A DNA stretch of 17,079 nt from an uncultured Varibaculum sp. (GTDB lineage: Bacteria; Actinomycetota; Actinomycetes; Actinomycetales; Actinomycetaceae), in the NCBI RefSeq assembly GCF_902489465.1, contig NZ_CABTZZ010000039.1, positions 1 through 17,079 on the forward strand, read 5' to 3'. The translations under genes were made by a program, and so were the position numbers. Positions 1 through 7,025 of this stretch are shown here, one piece after another (position 1 is the first letter of the stretch; each line of letters begins with the position of its first letter). The notes beneath the pieces were generated by a model. That model ran no database searches and had not been told where the DNA came from. It saw only the letters and a list, made by a program, of their open reading frames with translations.

Positions 1-8
1 TCACATCG

Positions 9-81
9 TGGAGCTAGCGGGAATCGAACCCGCGACCTCTTCCATGCCATGGAAGCGCGCTACCAACTGCGCTATAGCCCC
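9..81 (-). tRNA. tRNA-Ala (anticodon GGC)
   Basis: The reverse strand folds into a full cloverleaf of 73 nt. The acceptor arm GGGGCTA pairs with TAGCTCC (one G-T pair) and is followed by discriminator A. The D arm contains AGTTGGTA. The anticodon stem CTTCC/GGAAG holds the loop ATGGCAT, giving anticodon GGC (alanine, GCC/GCU codons). The T arm is GCGGG TTCGATT CCCGC. The genome does not encode CCA: the bases after the discriminator are CGA. It lies 140 nt downstream of the histidine phosphatase gene and probably has its own promoter (see 130-159). Confidence 0.96.
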
Positions 82-129
82 GAAAGCTACGTCCTACCTT
101 TCACAAGCCTGTTCGGTAGGCACCAAATA

Positions 130-159
130 ACTTTAACTAACAGTGAGCCTTTACTTCAA
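130..159 (-). promoter_or_regulatory. candidate promoter of tRNA-Ala
   Basis: On the minus strand TTGAAG (154-159) and TAAAGT (130-135) are separated by 18 nt. Each matches four of six bases of the sigma-70-type consensus. The predicted start would be near 123, about 40 nt before the mature tRNA. The leader between them contains a 6-bp inverted repeat, CCTACC at 93-98 with GGTAGG at 115-120. No stronger site is visible in the 82-221 gap. This is a pattern match only. Confidence 0.4.
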
Positions 160-221
160 ATCGCGCGTCTGTGTATTCCGACATAGTCGTTATTCCCACA
201 GCTCGCACCCTGCCACACGCC

Positions 222-866
222 CTATGCCAAGGAAGGTAGAGCTGAACCGGGAAGCTCGGGGGCTCCAATATTGTGCGAAACCAGACGCCATCCCGGCTTA
301 CGCGAGTAAGGAATCACTGTAGACCAGTGGCAATTATCTAACCCTCGCAGTCCCTGCCATGCCAACGGATCCAAACCTAGGATTTTCACCAATCCCTGCG
401 TCAAAGCTGAACCATGAGAAACCACCACTAAGACGCCCTCTACCTCGGCAAAATGATCACCAACACATTCGGCAACCCGCGACCCGACTTCACCGCGCGA
501 CTCTACACCCGCCAGGGGACATTCCCCGGTTCCCCGCCATTCTTCATAACGCGCCGCAAAACGATCTTGCAGTTCCTTCACCGAAAGACCCTCAAAATCC
601 CCAAAGGCACGCTCGCGCAGGCGCTCGTCAACCCCAAACTCAACGCTCTCGCCACAAAGATCAGCCAAAGCCTGTCCCGTATCCTGAGCCCGCCGCAAAT
701 CAGAACACACAATCCGCTCAGGCTTGAGTTTAACTAGCTCTTCCGCGGCCACCGCTGCCTGGGCTAGCCCCGCCTGATTAAGGGGGATATCCACCTGACC
801 TTGCACCCGTCCCTGCAAGTTATAGTCAGTTTGACCGTGTCGCCAAAGGACAATCTTCTTCGCCAT
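222..866 (-). CDS. histidine phosphatase, GpgP-like (phosphoglycerate mutase superfamily)
   Basis: A 214-residue histidine phosphatase. The signature RHGQTDYN begins at R9, with the phospho-accepting His at H10. The SDLRRAQDT block (55-63) supplies the conserved arginines, and the second catalytic histidine is in VVVSHGSA (H151). The family removes phosphate from small molecules and is cytosolic. In Mycobacterium tuberculosis the gene next to rsfS and nadD (Rv2419c) is the glucosyl-3-phosphoglycerate phosphatase GpgP of methylglucose lipopolysaccharide synthesis, and this gene has the same place and a similar start (RHGQTDYN, then QGQ-D-PLN). GpgP is therefore a reasonable positional guess. 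No glucosyl-3-phosphoglycerate synthase is present to confirm it, and a general phosphatase is equally possible. The ATG start lies 7 nt after the rsfS stop with a weak AGG, so the gene is probably translated from the rsfS message. Confidence 0.85.
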   Translation of the reverse strand: MAKKIVLWRHGQTDYNLQGRVQGQVDIPLNQAGLAQAAVAAEELVKLKPERIVCSDLRRAQDTGQALADLCGESVEFGVDERLRERAFGDFEGLSVKELQDRFAARYEEWRGTGECPLAGVESRGEVGSRVAECVGDHFAEVEGVLVVVSHGSALTQGLVKILGLDPLAWQGLRGLDNCHWSTVIPYSRKPGWRLVSHNIGAPELPGSALPSLA

Positions 867-873
867 GAGTTGC

Positions 874-1317
874 CTAATCTAGTCCTACAATCAAACTCGT
901 AGCATCCTGACGCGCCCCTTGAGCAGCTACCTGAGACTGTTCTGCCTGGGCTGCCTCCTCTAAATCAGGCAACTCGATGCGTGGACAGTCATTCCACAGT
1001 CGCTCCAGCCCATAATATTTGCGCTCCTCAGCCAGGAAAATATGCACGATTACTCCCGGTAACTCCATGAGTACCCACCGGAATTCATCATTACCCTCAA
1101 TAGTGGTCGGATCAGCGCCCGCATCATGGCAGGCATGATCGACTTCATTCATAATCGCGCGCGCTTGGCGGGGATTATCGGCCGAACAAATCACAAAAAT
1201 ATCAGTAATAATAGTTTGCTCGTGCACATCAATCGCCACCACATCAGTCGCCAGTTTACTGGCAGCCGCCTGGGCAGCGATCTCAGCTAATTGACGTGAG
1301 TCAAGCTTTTCGACCAA
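874..1317 (-). CDS. rsfS: ribosome silencing factor RsfS (RsfA/Iojap family, DUF143)
   Basis: A 147-residue protein matching the RsfS/Iojap family along residues 10-115. The typical run is VVAIDVHEQTIITDIFVICS, followed by conserved E-G-DEFRWVLMEL (about residues 79-88) and IVHIFLAEERKYYGLERLW. Known members bind ribosomal protein L14 on the 50S subunit and block joining with 30S, which lowers translation during starvation. The last 30 residues are Ala/Gln-rich and look like a lineage-specific tail. The gene sits 9 nt after the 767-aa gene and 7 nt before the phosphatase, in the usual nadD-rsfS neighbourhood of actinobacteria, so it is very likely in the same operon. The start ATG is preceded by AGGAG in the short gap. 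Confidence 0.95.
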   Translation of the reverse strand: MVEKLDSRQLAEIAAQAAASKLATDVVAIDVHEQTIITDIFVICSADNPRQARAIMNEVDHACHDAGADPTTIEGNDEFRWVLMELPGVIVHIFLAEERKYYGLERLWNDCPRIELPDLEEAAQAEQSQVAAQGARQDATSLIVGLD

Positions 1318-1326
1318 GAAAAACTC

Positions 1327-3630
1327 CTATATTTGAGTAACGGTTACATTATCTACGATACCGGGTTGGAAGATATCCTGCCCCATCGTTTGAGAAATCA
1401 CTGGTCGATCCATAGTAAGCACCATTCCCAAAGCAATAATCAGCAAGACAGATAGCCTAAGCACCCAACGCAAGAACGTTTGGATAAACGTTAGCGGCTC
1501 TTCCTCACCCTCCTCGTCAGCGGATTCTTGCCACGCCCCGGCGCGAGTGTCTTCCTGCTCCGGGGCCTCAGCTTTTTTTGCTTTGCGTTTCCGCTGCCAC
1601 CACCGGGTTTTCTCCTCTTGCGGAGGCTCGCTTTCGGTGGAAGTGAGCGCGGCATCGCTCGGTTTAGCTTCCGAGGAGTCGGTTACCGGCGCTACTGTCG
1701 GGCTGGCAACCGCAGCTGGAGCCCTTAGCGGACTGGCAACAGTAGCCGTAGCGGCTGTAGGCGCCGGAGCTGGGGCTTGGGGAGCCGGAGCCGCGGACGG
1801 CGCATAAGCCGGCTGCGTTGCGGGCGATCCTTGCATGGTTCCCGGAACCGGTGCCGGCGCTGGCTGTGCCGGCTTTGCTGCCGGAGGCGTTGCCACTGAT
1901 TGCGCCACCGCACGCTGGGGCTGCACCACGTTAGCCTGAGCGGGAACAGCGGGAGCTGGAGAGGCAGTCTGCACGCTGGACGCAGGAGCGGGAGCGGCCT
2001 GCACTTGCGAAACTTGCGGTTCGACCTGTCTAGCAGCAGGAAAAGCTGAAACTTGGCGCTGCCCTGCAGTAGCAACCGGGGGCGCGGGAGCTGGACGCAC
2101 AGATACCTGACTGGCGGTACTCCCCGCTAAGGTGCGCGACGCAGAAGAGGCTGCGGTCGGTTTGGGTACCCCCATTTTACTTTGCGCCAATGCCTGCTGG
2201 AATAGCTCGGCTGCGGAACTGGCTTCACCAGCAGATATATTTAATGGAGATAAGTTAGCCACCTCAGGTGCTAATCCCCGCGCAGCGCTTTGCGGGGTAT
2301 TCTGCATGCTAGGAGCGGCCGGCGCTGCCTGTACCTGCGCGACTGGAGCCATGGCAGAAGCATCCTGCGAGCGAGCATCTCTTGCCTGTCCCCTAGCCTG
2401 GGAGGAAGCAGGGGTGGAGGGCGCCGGGGCAGTATTGGCAGGCAGGTGCGCCGGCATCTGCGGAGCCCGCGCCGAAGTCGGAGTCGGAGCTGACCTAGTT
2501 GCCGAAAGATTCTTGCTGGTAGCTGCAAAAGCTAAACTATCGGCAAGTGCCCGGTCGTCGGCCTTATCAGCGAGAGCGTCAATCGGACTTACTCTCACGG
2601 GCTGGGTAGTATCGGCATCAAGAACCGGCGCTGCCCCCGGGGAAGGGACAGAAAAATCCTCGCCGGCATTTGGTGGAGAATAAACTGGTTTACTGCCCCT
2701 GCTGGGGACGTCTGCAAAAATCCGTGAGGGAGCCTGCGGATGTCGCTCCCCTGAATGTACCGAAGCGGAAGTTACCCCCGCCTGTATCTTCGCCTCAACT
2801 GCAGGAGTTTGTCGGGGAGATTCCGGTTGCGTAGCTGGTGTGACCGGGACCGCCGGCTTTTGCGGGACGGCGCGAGGGCGAGGTTCGGTTTGCGATTCTC
2901 GCGGCAGAGACTGCCCCGGAACTTGCGGAACCGGTTGTAACTCTTTGGGGATCGCCTCGGCTGCCCGCGACGTAGCATCAGCCGGAGCAGTAGGAGCGTC
3001 TGCTGGTTGCTGAGCAGCTGCTGCCTGTAGATTTTGAAACGAAGCCAATAGCTCCGCCATTTTTTCGGCTTCAGATTTTTCTTCCGCGACTTGCGTGTTT
3101 AAAACTTGCTGTTCCCGACGCTGCTGCTGACGGGCGGCAGTACGCAAAGCCTCCTGCTCGGCATCCTCTAACTGGCGCAAACGTTCCGCAGCCTGAGCCG
3201 CCAAACGTTCCTGTTCCCGGGCATATGCCTGAGCTTCCTCCCGTTCCTTTAATAGCCGCTGTAAATCAGCCTCCGCCTTTTCTCGCGCCTCTCGCGCGAC
3301 TTTACGCATCTGCTGCTTTTCTCGATACTCCTGTACCCAACTGCGCCCATCTTGTTCCGGGCTAAGATTACGATGCGTTTGCTGCTCAGATGCCAATGAT
3401 TCCTGGCGTAGTTGCCAAGAAATATCCCCTTCAACTTGGCTAAATCCTTCTTGGATCTGTCCCCATTGGGATTCTTGCGAAGTCGGCTGGGGGCGATAAG
3501 TTGGACGTCGCCCTCCGGTGCGGATCTCCTCCAGGCGAGCTAACTGTTCCGCAATAGAAATCTGGCCGTACTTAGAAATCGGCGAATATGTCTGCCCCTC
3601 AGGGCGATTCGGAAAGTCTGTTTCGCTCAT
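1327..3630 (-). CDS. uncharacterised coiled-coil, Pro/Ala-rich protein with one C-terminal membrane segment
   Basis: A 767-residue protein whose family I do not recognise. Residues 1-97 are mixed and polar. Residues 98-203 are very rich in E, R, Q and A with heptad-like spacing and should form a long coiled coil. Residues 207-660 are low-complexity Ala/Pro/Gln/Ser/Val, probably unstructured. A basic patch WWQRKRKAKK (677-686) and an acidic run (702-711) precede one hydrophobic segment at about 720-740. A 27-residue tail ends the protein. There is no signal peptide. By the positive-inside rule the bulk would be cytoplasmic and the tail outside, i.e. a tail-anchored layout. The ATG overlaps the nadD stop codon by one base (TAATG), implying translational coupling, and rsfS follows after 9 nt. 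The architecture recalls envelope scaffold or TolA-like proteins, but that is only an analogy. Antisense open frames here are shadows of its biased composition. Confidence 0.88.
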   Translation of the reverse strand: MSETDFPNRPEGQTYSPISKYGQISIAEQLARLEEIRTGGRRPTYRPQPTSQESQWGQIQEGFSQVEGDISWQLRQESLASEQQTHRNLSPEQDGRSWVQEYREKQQMRKVAREAREKAEADLQRLLKEREEAQAYAREQERLAAQAAERLRQLEDAEQEALRTAARQQQRREQQVLNTQVAEEKSEAEKMAELLASFQNLQAAAAQQPADAPTAPADATSRAAEAIPKELQPVPQVPGQSLPRESQTEPRPRAVPQKPAVPVTPATQPESPRQTPAVEAKIQAGVTSASVHSGERHPQAPSRIFADVPSRGSKPVYSPPNAGEDFSVPSPGAAPVLDADTTQPVRVSPIDALADKADDRALADSLAFAATSKNLSATRSAPTPTSARAPQMPAHLPANTAPAPSTPASSQARGQARDARSQDASAMAPVAQVQAAPAAPSMQNTPQSAARGLAPEVANLSPLNISAGEASSAAELFQQALAQSKMGVPKPTAASSASRTLAGSTASQVSVRPAPAPPVATAGQRQVSAFPAARQVEPQVSQVQAAPAPASSVQTASPAPAVPAQANVVQPQRAVAQSVATPPAAKPAQPAPAPVPGTMQGSPATQPAYAPSAAPAPQAPAPAPTAATATVASPLRAPAAVASPTVAPVTDSSEAKPSDAALTSTESEPPQEEKTRWWQRKRKAKKAEAPEQEDTRAGAWQESADEEGEEEPLTFIQTFLRWVLRLSVLLIIALGMVLTMDRPVISQTMGQDIFQPGIVDNVTVTQI

Positions 3631-4247
3631 TAGTGGTTATCCTCCCGATAAAGACCATATTTCGCGATGTATTGCACAACCCCATCCGGAGTCAAGTACC
3701 AGATCGGAGCCCCAGATACCACCCGCTGGCGGATGTCGGTCGAAGAAATAGCCATGGCAGGTACCTCTAACAAAGACACCCGCTCGGCAGGTAGTTTTTC
3801 GGTATTACCCCAGCGGTAACCGGGGCGGGTTACCCCTACAAATCGCGCCAATTGGAACAGTTCGTCCGCGTTTTTCCAATCCATAATTTTACGCAAAGCA
3901 TCCGCCCCAGTAATAAAAAAGAGGTCACAACCAGGACGTTCCCGCTTTAAATCCCGCAAGGTGTCTACCGTGTAGGTAGTTTCGCCCCGTTCAATATCCA
4001 CGCGAGAAACGGTAAAACGCGGATTGGAGGCGGTAGCGATAGAGGTCATCAAATAGCGATGCTCTGGCACAGTAACCCGTCGTCCCTTCTTAAACGGCTG
4101 GGTAGCTGTCGGCACGAAAATGACTTCATCAAGGCCATAGCGGTGCTGCACCTCAGATGCCGCCACCAAGTGACCATGATGAATCGGGTCGAAGGTACCC
4201 CCCATTACCCCGATACGTCTGCCAGTGACGCCCATGCCTACCGCCAT
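3630..4247 (-). CDS. nadD: nicotinate-nucleotide adenylyltransferase NadD
   Basis: A 205-residue nucleotidyltransferase that makes deamido-NAD from nicotinate mononucleotide and ATP, the step before NAD synthetase. The nucleotide-binding motif GGTFDPIHHGH is at 16-26. The central FFITGADALRKIMDWK region and the ISSTDIR motif (167-173) are both intact, and length is normal for the family. The ATG at 4247 was chosen because AAGGGG lies about 6 nt upstream. A second ATG at codon 5 has no such site. The stop TAA shares one base with the ATG of the next gene. The gap to obgE upstream is 144 nt, so it could have its own promoter. TTCAGT and GATATT hexamers 17 nt apart lie in that gap on the minus strand, but they are weak. 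Confidence 0.96.
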   Translation of the reverse strand: MAVGMGVTGRRIGVMGGTFDPIHHGHLVAASEVQHRYGLDEVIFVPTATQPFKKGRRVTVPEHRYLMTSIATASNPRFTVSRVDIERGETTYTVDTLRDLKRERPGCDLFFITGADALRKIMDWKNADELFQLARFVGVTRPGYRWGNTEKLPAERVSLLEVPAMAISSTDIRQRVVSGAPIWYLTPDGVVQYIAKYGLYREDNH

Positions 4248-4307
4248 TAAATACCCCTTCTTGCCAGCTTTTCTGCTAGACCGGTAGTTTCAATCCTACC
4301 AAAGGTG

Positions 4308-4385
4308 AGCGAGTCCTAATATCGTTTACCGTTCTTCGTGACTGAAGTAAATGATTTGTCGACAAAACGACTATTTTGACTCGCT
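4308..4385. repeat. inverted repeat and 12-bp palindrome in the obgE-nadD gap
   Basis: AGCGAGTC at 4308-4315 and its exact reverse complement GACTCGCT at 4378-4385 flank a 62-nt interval. Inside it, TTTGTCGACAAA (4355-4366) is a perfect 12-bp palindrome. No U-rich tract follows on the minus strand, so this is not a standard intrinsic terminator. The palindrome could be a protein-binding site. No function can be assigned from the sequence. Confidence 0.45.
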
Positions 4386-4391
4386 AATCAG

Positions 4392-5912
4392 CTAGTCCGT
4401 AGAGGGATCCGTCCACAACCCCTGTTCAGCTTCCCGCCGCAAATTCTGACGAGCTTCTTCTTTCCCATCCATCATCTGATGATATTGCTCGCGCCGCTCC
4501 TGGTTAGTACGCCGGCTAGATCCCCCTAAACGTAAATCTTGCCCGCGGGCACCCAGCAGTTCGGCACCGGCCGATTGCAAAGGTTCGAAGTCGAAGATCA
4601 CTCCGCCTTCCATCTCGCCGATAACCACGGTATCTCCGCTCTGGGCACCGGATTGGAGTAGCTCTGCTTCCACCCCTAAGTTGTAGAGTCGGTCTGCTAA
4701 GAAGCCGATCGCCTCATCATTGGCAAAGTCCGTCTGCTTAACCCAGCGTTCGGGTTTTTCTCCCCGCACCTGATAAACCAGTCCTTGCCCAGTTTTTTGC
4801 TTCGTAACCGTAAAACTGGAATCCCCCACAGCCTGCGGTCGCAACACCTGTACCGGCTGGACTTCGCGTTCTGGCTCCGTTTTACGCAGCCGCAATACCA
4901 TTTCTGCCAAGGCAAACACTAAAGCATCCAGACCGCGACCAGTAACCGCGGAAACGGCATACATGGGCCAACCAAATTCGGCTAATTGTTCTGCTTGTAG
5001 TTTCGCCATGTCTGCGGCATCGGGAATGTCCATCTTATTCAGAATAATTACTCGAGGACGCTCACCCAAAGGCACATATCCCGAAACCTCGTCCAGGTCG
5101 CTTTCATAAGCTGCCAATTCGGCTTCTAAAGCTTTAATATCATCAACCGGGTTACGCTCGGACTCCATATTCGCACAGTCCACCACGTGCGCAATCACTG
5201 CGCAACGCTCAATATGACGGAGGAAGTCCAGCCCCAGCCCCTTCCCCTGGGAGGCTCCCGGTATCAGACCCGGAACATCTGCCACTGTGAAACGTTCGTC
5301 GCCAGCCTGAACCACCCCCAAGTTTGGCACCAAAGTAGTGAACGGATAATCCGCAATCTTCGGCTTCGCCTCCGAAATAGCTCCAATCAGGGAAGATTTA
5401 CCGGAGGACGGGAACCCTACCAGCCCCACATCGGCCACCGATTTTAGCTCGAGAATAAGGACACGAGACTCCCCCTCCTCCCCCAGGAGTGCAAATCCGG
5501 GGGCTTTACGCTTGCGAGTAGCCAACGCAGCGTTTCCTTTACCGCCAGTTCCCCCGCGCGCAACCTCCAAGCGCGAGCCGGCTCCTTGTAGATCCGCCAG
5601 AATCTCGCCAGCTACAGATTTAACTACCGTGCCGGGAGGAACCGGCAGTACCAGATCTTCTCCGTTCGCACCCTCCCGATTGTCGCCCATCCCGGGAGTG
5701 CCGTTAGTGGCTTTGCGATGTGGTAAATGGTGGTAATCGAGCAGGGTATGCGACTGGGGATCTACCTCTAAGAACACGCTGCCGCCGCGTCCCCCATCGC
5801 CCCCATCGGGGCCGCCCAGCGGTTTATATTTTTCGCGCCTAACACTGACACAGCCATTACCGCCATTACCGGCAGTCACATCGATTTTTACTCGATCAAC
5901 AAAACTGGCCAT
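4392..5912 (-). CDS. obgE: Obg family GTPase (ObgE/CgtA)
   Basis: A 506-residue Obg GTPase with three domains. The glycine-rich Obg fold spans 1-159 (FVDRVKIDVTAGNGGNGC near the start). The G domain follows: P-loop GFPSSGKS at 166-173, switch region FTTLVPNLG at 191-199, DVPG at 212-215, NKMD at 292-295 and SA at 321-322. The C-terminal OCT domain covers roughly 355-440, and a charged tail brings the length above the E. coli form, as is usual in actinobacteria. Obg proteins are essential, bind the 50S subunit, and link ribosome assembly to growth state and (p)ppGpp. The ATG has AAGGAG 6 nt upstream. It follows rplU and rpmA as in most bacteria, but a 12-bp hairpin separates it from rpmA, and proBA, often its next neighbour in actinobacteria, is absent. 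Confidence 0.97.
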   Translation of the reverse strand: MASFVDRVKIDVTAGNGGNGCVSVRREKYKPLGGPDGGDGGRGGSVFLEVDPQSHTLLDYHHLPHRKATNGTPGMGDNREGANGEDLVLPVPPGTVVKSVAGEILADLQGAGSRLEVARGGTGGKGNAALATRKRKAPGFALLGEEGESRVLILELKSVADVGLVGFPSSGKSSLIGAISEAKPKIADYPFTTLVPNLGVVQAGDERFTVADVPGLIPGASQGKGLGLDFLRHIERCAVIAHVVDCANMESERNPVDDIKALEAELAAYESDLDEVSGYVPLGERPRVIILNKMDIPDAADMAKLQAEQLAEFGWPMYAVSAVTGRGLDALVFALAEMVLRLRKTEPEREVQPVQVLRPQAVGDSSFTVTKQKTGQGLVYQVRGEKPERWVKQTDFANDEAIGFLADRLYNLGVEAELLQSGAQSGDTVVIGEMEGGVIFDFEPLQSAGAELLGARGQDLRLGGSSRRTNQERREQYHQMMDGKEEARQNLRREAEQGLWTDPSTD

Positions 5913-5975
5913 GCTTACTCCTTAGAGGTGAGGCGGAAAAGTCACTAGCAACCGCCCGTTGGTCACTATACAAGT

Positions 5976-6004
5976 GTAGCGGGGTCGCCACCCGACCCCG
6001 CTAC
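5976..6004 (-). terminator. hairpin between rpmA and obgE (partial terminator or processing site)
   Basis: A perfect 12-bp GC-rich stem (5976-5987 with 5993-6004) and a 5-nt loop, starting 23 nt after the rpmA stop on the minus strand. No run of U follows it. A TATAGT hexamer (5965-5970) lies just beyond the stem and could be a -10 element for obgE, though no good -35 is seen. Likely roles are partial termination or a 3'-end stabiliser that makes ribosomal protein mRNA more abundant than obgE mRNA. Confidence 0.65.
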
Positions 6005-6027
6005 CTATGAAAAGAATTTGCTTTGCT

Positions 6028-6279
6028 TTACGCCGAAACTACATTTACCACTTTACGACCGCGCTTGCGACCGAACTCAACAGATCCGGCGGCCAAAGCA
6101 AAGAGAGTGTCATCCTTGCCCATTCCCACGTTAGTCCCGGGGTGATACTTGCTTCCCCGCTGACGAACCAGGATCTCCCCGGCGTTGACGCTTTCTCCAC
6201 CGTAACGCTTGATCCCCAGGTACTGCGGGTTAGAGTCACGGCCGTTAGAAGAGGAACCTAGCCCTTTCTTATGTGCCAT
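6028..6279 (-). CDS. rpmA: 50S ribosomal protein bL27
   Basis: An 83-residue protein matching bL27 from end to end: MAHKKG start, SNGRDSNPQYLGIKRYGG, the IRQRG-type block here as VRQRGSKYHPG, and the basic C-terminal end (FGRKRGRKVVNVV). bL27 reaches toward the peptidyl transferase centre of the 50S subunit. The N-terminus has no Firmicutes-type cleavable extension, since AHKKG follows the first Met directly. The start is supported by AAGGA about 7 nt upstream. It lies 24 nt after rplU and must be in the same operon. Confidence 0.98.
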   Translation of the reverse strand: MAHKKGLGSSSNGRDSNPQYLGIKRYGGESVNAGEILVRQRGSKYHPGTNVGMGKDDTLFALAAGSVEFGRKRGRKVVNVVSA

Positions 6280-6303
6280 TTTCTTTTCCTTTCTTGCCTG
6301 AGG

Positions 6304-6612
6304 TTAGGCGATCTCAGTGATCTTCACCTGGGTCAGCTTGGCACGGTGGCCCATGCGGCGAGTGTATCCGGTCTTGTTCTTGAACTTCAGAATCCGTACC
6401 TTCGGTCCTTTTGTCTGTTCTAAGACCTCAGCCGTTACCTTGATTTTCTCTAGATCAGCGGCGTCGGAGGTGACTTGGTCACCGTCAACTACCATCACTG
6501 GCTTGAAATCGACGGTATCGCCAACCTCTGCTGCCAGCTTGTCGACGACGACTACATCCCCGACGGAGACCTTTTCTTGACGTCCGCCCGCCTTGACGAT
6601 CGCGTAGACCAC
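6304..6612 (-). CDS. rplU: 50S ribosomal protein bL21
   Basis: bL21, a 50S subunit protein that binds 23S rRNA. Core features are VYAIVKAGGRQEKVSVGD at the start and KFKNKTGYTRRMGHR near the end. I chose the GTG at 6612, giving 102 residues and an N-terminus of M-VYAIVKAGG, the usual family start. In-frame ATGs lie upstream at 6624 (MSSKV...), 6642 (MYVTKEM...) and 6693. The 6624 ATG has AAGGA only one or two bases away, too close to work. From GTG 6612 the same AAGGA is about 13 nt away, longer than ideal, so the start is uncertain by 4 to 10 codons. It is the first gene of the rplU-rpmA pair, with tRNA-His 218 nt upstream. Confidence 0.93.
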   Translation of the reverse strand: MVYAIVKAGGRQEKVSVGDVVVVDKLAAEVGDTVDFKPVMVVDGDQVTSDAADLEKIKVTAEVLEQTKGPKVRILKFKNKTGYTRRMGHRAKLTQVKITEIA

Positions 6613-6773
6613 TTTGCTGCTCATTTCCTTAGTCACGTACATTTTCTTGTGTCCGGAAAACCGAACCCAGCCGGCCTTCCAAACAACCAGCACCGACTAA
6701 CCAGGGTAGTCGATACCAGCGGCATTTTTCAAACAAAATCCCTGTCCAGACAGTGTGTTATCTGCCACCGCAA

Positions 6774-6793
6774 GTTCAAGGAATCATTTGAAC
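6774..6793. repeat. short inverted repeat upstream of rplU
   Basis: GTTCAA (6774-6779) and TTGAAC (6788-6793) form a 6-bp inverted repeat with an 8-nt spacer, in the gap between tRNA-His and rplU (6613-6830). A CCGC/GCGG mini-hairpin (6793-6804) adjoins it. These could be part of the tRNA 3' end region or the rplU promoter area. No convincing -35/-10 pair for rplU was found. Confidence 0.3.
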
Positions 6794-6830
6794 CGCCTAT
6801 GCGGCAAACTGCAGGACAGCTGCCGTATGG

Positions 6831-6903
6831 GGTGGCTGACGGGGCTCGAACCCGCGACCTCCTGGACCACAACCAGGCGTTCTACCAACTGAACTACAGC
6901 CAC
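6831..6903 (-). tRNA. tRNA-His (anticodon GTG)
   Basis: On the reverse strand the acceptor stem GTGGCTG pairs perfectly with CAGCCAC. The D arm contains AGTTGGTA. The anticodon stem CCTGG/CCAGG encloses TTGTGGT, giving anticodon GTG. The T arm is GCGGG TTCGAGC CCCGT with one G-T pair. Two identity marks of tRNA-His are encoded: discriminator C (6831) and an extra G at position -1, just outside the listed range at 6904. CCA is not encoded. The gene lies in the same direction as rplU and might be co-transcribed with it. Confidence 0.96.
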
Positions 6904-7025
6904 CATTTATCGCTTAGCGACGAATACCCACTTTATCTAACCGGGGGCTTCAGGTGAAATTATTGCGACGCTTGCGGGCTATGTATCCGCTCACATCTAC
7001 TATCCTTGCAGGTAAGAATCTGCCT

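Noticed and set aside
93..120. CCTACC/GGTAGG inverted repeat as a terminator for the phosphatase operon
   Set aside because: The stem is only 6 bp with a 16-nt loop and no U-tract, and it lies within the probable tRNA-Ala leader.
359..727. Plus-strand frames opposite the histidine phosphatase
   Set aside because: Proline/arginine-rich antisense shadows of a gene with clear catalytic motifs.
2132..2683. A 183-codon plus-strand open frame inside the 767-aa gene, and other shorter frames on both strands there
   Set aside because: It lies antisense to a low-complexity Ala/Pro-rich gene. The translation is Ala/Gly/Ser-rich with no domain, and it has no ribosome-binding site. It is a shadow of biased codons.
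6475..6957. A 160-codon plus-strand frame spanning rplU and tRNA-His
   Set aside because: It reads through the antisense of a ribosomal protein gene and a complete tRNA, so it cannot be a real gene.
6904..7025. A terminator or clear tRNA-His promoter after the ATP-grasp gene
   Set aside because: Only a 5-bp mini-palindrome (TCGCT/AGCGA near 6909-6919) and a loose TAGATA hexamer were seen; neither is convincing.
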